Assembly (NCBI GenBank): GCA_016203375.1 | Contig: JACQMX010000008.1 | Location: 1-12,343 of the forward strand | Length of the DNA: 12,343 nt | Reading direction: 5' to 3' | Origin: Candidatus Woesearchaeota archaeon | GTDB lineage: Archaea > Nanobdellota > Nanobdellia > Woesearchaeales > UBA12501 | Shown here: in pieces, positions 11,154-12,343 of the stretch | How positions within the stretch are numbered: the stretch's first letter is position 1 | Layout of the letters: every line of letters begins with the position of its first letter | Program-made: the position numbers and the translations under genes | Notes under the pieces: generated by a model | Databases searched by the model: none | What the model saw: the letters and a program-made list of their open reading frames with translations, nothing else | Told to the model about the DNA's origin: nothing

Positions 11154-12343
11154 ATGCGTGTCATAGCTGACCTTCACATCCACTCGAAACACAGCCGTGG
11201 ATGCTCGAAAGACCTTGATATTGATAAGCTGGAAAAGTACGCCAAGTTGAAAGGCACGAATCTTCTTGGCACCGGTGACTTTACTCATCCTCTTTGGCAG
11301 AAAGAGCTTCGTCAGAAACTGATGGAAGATGGAACTGGTATTCTCAAGAGCAAAACAGGCATGCCCTTTATCCTTCAAACAGAAATATCACTCATCTATT
11401 CGCAGGAGGGAAAGGGAAGGAAAGTCCATAATGTCGTGCTTGCGAAAAATTTTGAGATTATGGATCAAATTACTGAAGCCCTCAAGAAAAAAGGCAGAGT
11501 TGATTATGATGGCAGGCCAATCTTTGGTATTCCTTGTATTAATTTTGTGGAGATGATGCAGAGTATTGATAATAGTGTCGAGGTTATTCCTGCACATGCC
11601 AGGACTCCTTTGTTCTCCTTGTTTGGTTCTAACTCCGGTTTTGATTCTATCAAAGCCTGTTTTGGTGACCAGGCAAAACATATTCATGCCATCGAGACTG
11701 GCTTGAGCAGTGATCCACCAATGAACTGGCGCCTTTCGCAGCTTGACAGCGTTGATCTTGTCTCTTCCTCTGATTGCCACAGTTATTGGCCATGGCGCAT
11801 GGGAAGAGAGGCAACGATTTTTGATGTCAAAGAATTAGCGTACGACGCCATCATCAAAGCTATCAGAAGCCAGCAAGTTGCGGGCACAATCGAAGTTGAT
11901 CCTAACTATGGAAAATATCACTTCGATGGCCACCGTAATTGCGACGTTGTCATGACGCCTAAGGAAAGCATTGCCCACAAAAATATTTGTCCTAAATGTA
12001 AACGGCCATTGACCATCGGTGTGCTCCATAGAGTTGAGGAGCTCGCCGATCGTGAACTGGGCTTCAAGCCAAAGCACGCTAAACCATTTTACACACTTCT
12101 CCCCCTTTCTGAACTTTTATCTGGACTGTACAACACGGTTATTGCCTCAAAGAAGGTATGGGAAGCCTATACACCATTAATCAATACCTTTGAGTCAGAG
12201 TTTAATGTGCTGATGAACGTTCCTGAGAAGGAATTGCTTAAGGTAACCCATCCTAAAATTGCGCATGCGATCCTTCTCAATCGTCAAGCAGCGATTAAGG
12301 TAAAGCCAGGCTATGACGGCGAGTATGGCGTGCCTATTTTTGA
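11154..12343 (+). CDS. Endonuclease Q-like PHP nuclease (TIGR00375 type), C-terminus cut
   Basis: 396 full codons run to the right edge without a stop; EndoQ enzymes have a little over 400 residues, so only the end is missing. The PHP metal centre is visible: DLHIHS (H8, H10), GTGDFTHPLW (D42), QTEIS (E77), VHNVV (H93), PAHARTP (H148) and SSSDCHS (D207, H209). The family-specific part follows: NYGKYHFDGHRNC (C263), CPKC (279-282) and RPLTIGVLHRVEELADR, a zinc-binding module, then the helical C-terminal region and PGYDGEYGVPIF. EndoQ of Thermococcales cuts DNA 5' of uracil, hypoxanthine, xanthine and abasic sites, starting repair of deaminated bases. In-frame ATGs at 11136 and 11148 are alternatives. 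The gene is divergent from the 255-residue protein gene and lies about 1.6 kb from dut. Confidence 0.88.
   Translation, partial: MRVIADLHIHSKHSRGCSKDLDIDKLEKYAKLKGTNLLGTGDFTHPLWQKELRQKLMEDGTGILKSKTGMPFILQTEISLIYSQEGKGRKVHNVVLAKNFEIMDQITEALKKKGRVDYDGRPIFGIPCINFVEMMQSIDNSVEVIPAHARTPLFSLFGSNSGFDSIKACFGDQAKHIHAIETGLSSDPPMNWRLSQLDSVDLVSSSDCHSYWPWRMGREATIFDVKELAYDAIIKAIRSQQVAGTIEVDPNYGKYHFDGHRNCDVVMTPKESIAHKNICPKCKRPLTIGVLHRVEELADRELGFKPKHAKPFYTLLPLSELLSGLYNTVIASKKVWEAYTPLINTFESEFNVLMNVPEKELLKVTHPKIAHAILLNRQAAIKVKPGYDGEYGVPIF

Noticed and set aside
11388..11780. A 130-codon open frame antisense to the EndoQ-like gene
   Set aside because: It overlaps the PHP domain, whose metal-binding motifs are intact on the plus strand, and has no promoter or coding signal of its own.
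1..12343. A defence island or new anti-phage system (HD hydrolase, Rad50-type ATPase and PHP nuclease in one window)
   Set aside because: These fold types occur in defence systems, but here each gene best fits a house-keeping family, they are separated by unrelated genes with separate promoters, and there is no integrase, toxin, reverse transcriptase or repeat array.
11154..12343. A generic PHP phosphatase such as histidinol phosphatase, or the PHP domain of a DNA polymerase
   Set aside because: The GHRNC, CPKC and VLHRVEELADR blocks after the PHP core are characteristic of the EndoQ/TIGR00375 group and absent from those families.

Overview
The window looks archaeal. Most genes are preceded by a TTTATA-type box A whose first T lies 28-31 nt upstream of the ATG, so the mRNAs are probably leaderless. 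The exceptions carry Shine-Dalgarno sequences of the GGAGGTGAT type, which pair with the archaeal 16S tail. The protein families agree: a bifunctional phosphoglucose/phosphomannose isomerase, a Rad50-type ATPase, and an endonuclease Q-like PHP nuclease. Genes are compact, moderate in GC, and stand as single genes or pairs. I infer a DPANN-type lineage (Woesearchaeota-like), but the sequence alone does not prove it. No mobile element, CRISPR array, rRNA or tRNA is visible.

Layout. 1-1480 (minus): an HD-domain phosphohydrolase cut by the left edge, a VOC/glyoxalase-fold protein and a DoxX membrane protein, each apparently with its own promoter. 1593-3542 (plus): a sugar pair of PGI/PMI isomerase and a zinc-motif-less ROK kinase, which together would take glucose to fructose 6-phosphate. 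3605-6055 (plus): a solitary Rad50-like ATPase with a CPLC zinc hook and no Mre11 beside it. 6236-7702 (plus): a single-pass surface protein with Ig-like domains outside and a similar-looking beta domain inside. 7738-8837 (plus): a thymidylate-kinase-like enzyme overlapping or abutting a gamma-glutamylcyclotransferase-like protein. 8954-9521 (minus): dUTPase followed by a possible 39-residue small protein. 9648-10193 and 10281-11048 (minus): two unrecognised proteins, one with a PepSY-like region and one with a possible winged helix and a charged tail. 11154 to the right edge (plus): endonuclease Q-like protein, lacking only its last residues.

How they fit together. The right half has a uracil-in-DNA theme. 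dUTPase removes dUTP and makes dUMP, the TMP-kinase-like enzyme would phosphorylate dTMP, and EndoQ nicks DNA at deaminated bases. The left half is central sugar metabolism plus small accessory enzymes. I see no convincing defence island or new multi-gene system. The most novel items are the two unrecognised proteins, the double-sided surface protein, the variant TMP kinase and the small ORF after dut. No stretch longer than 300 bases lacks a gene.
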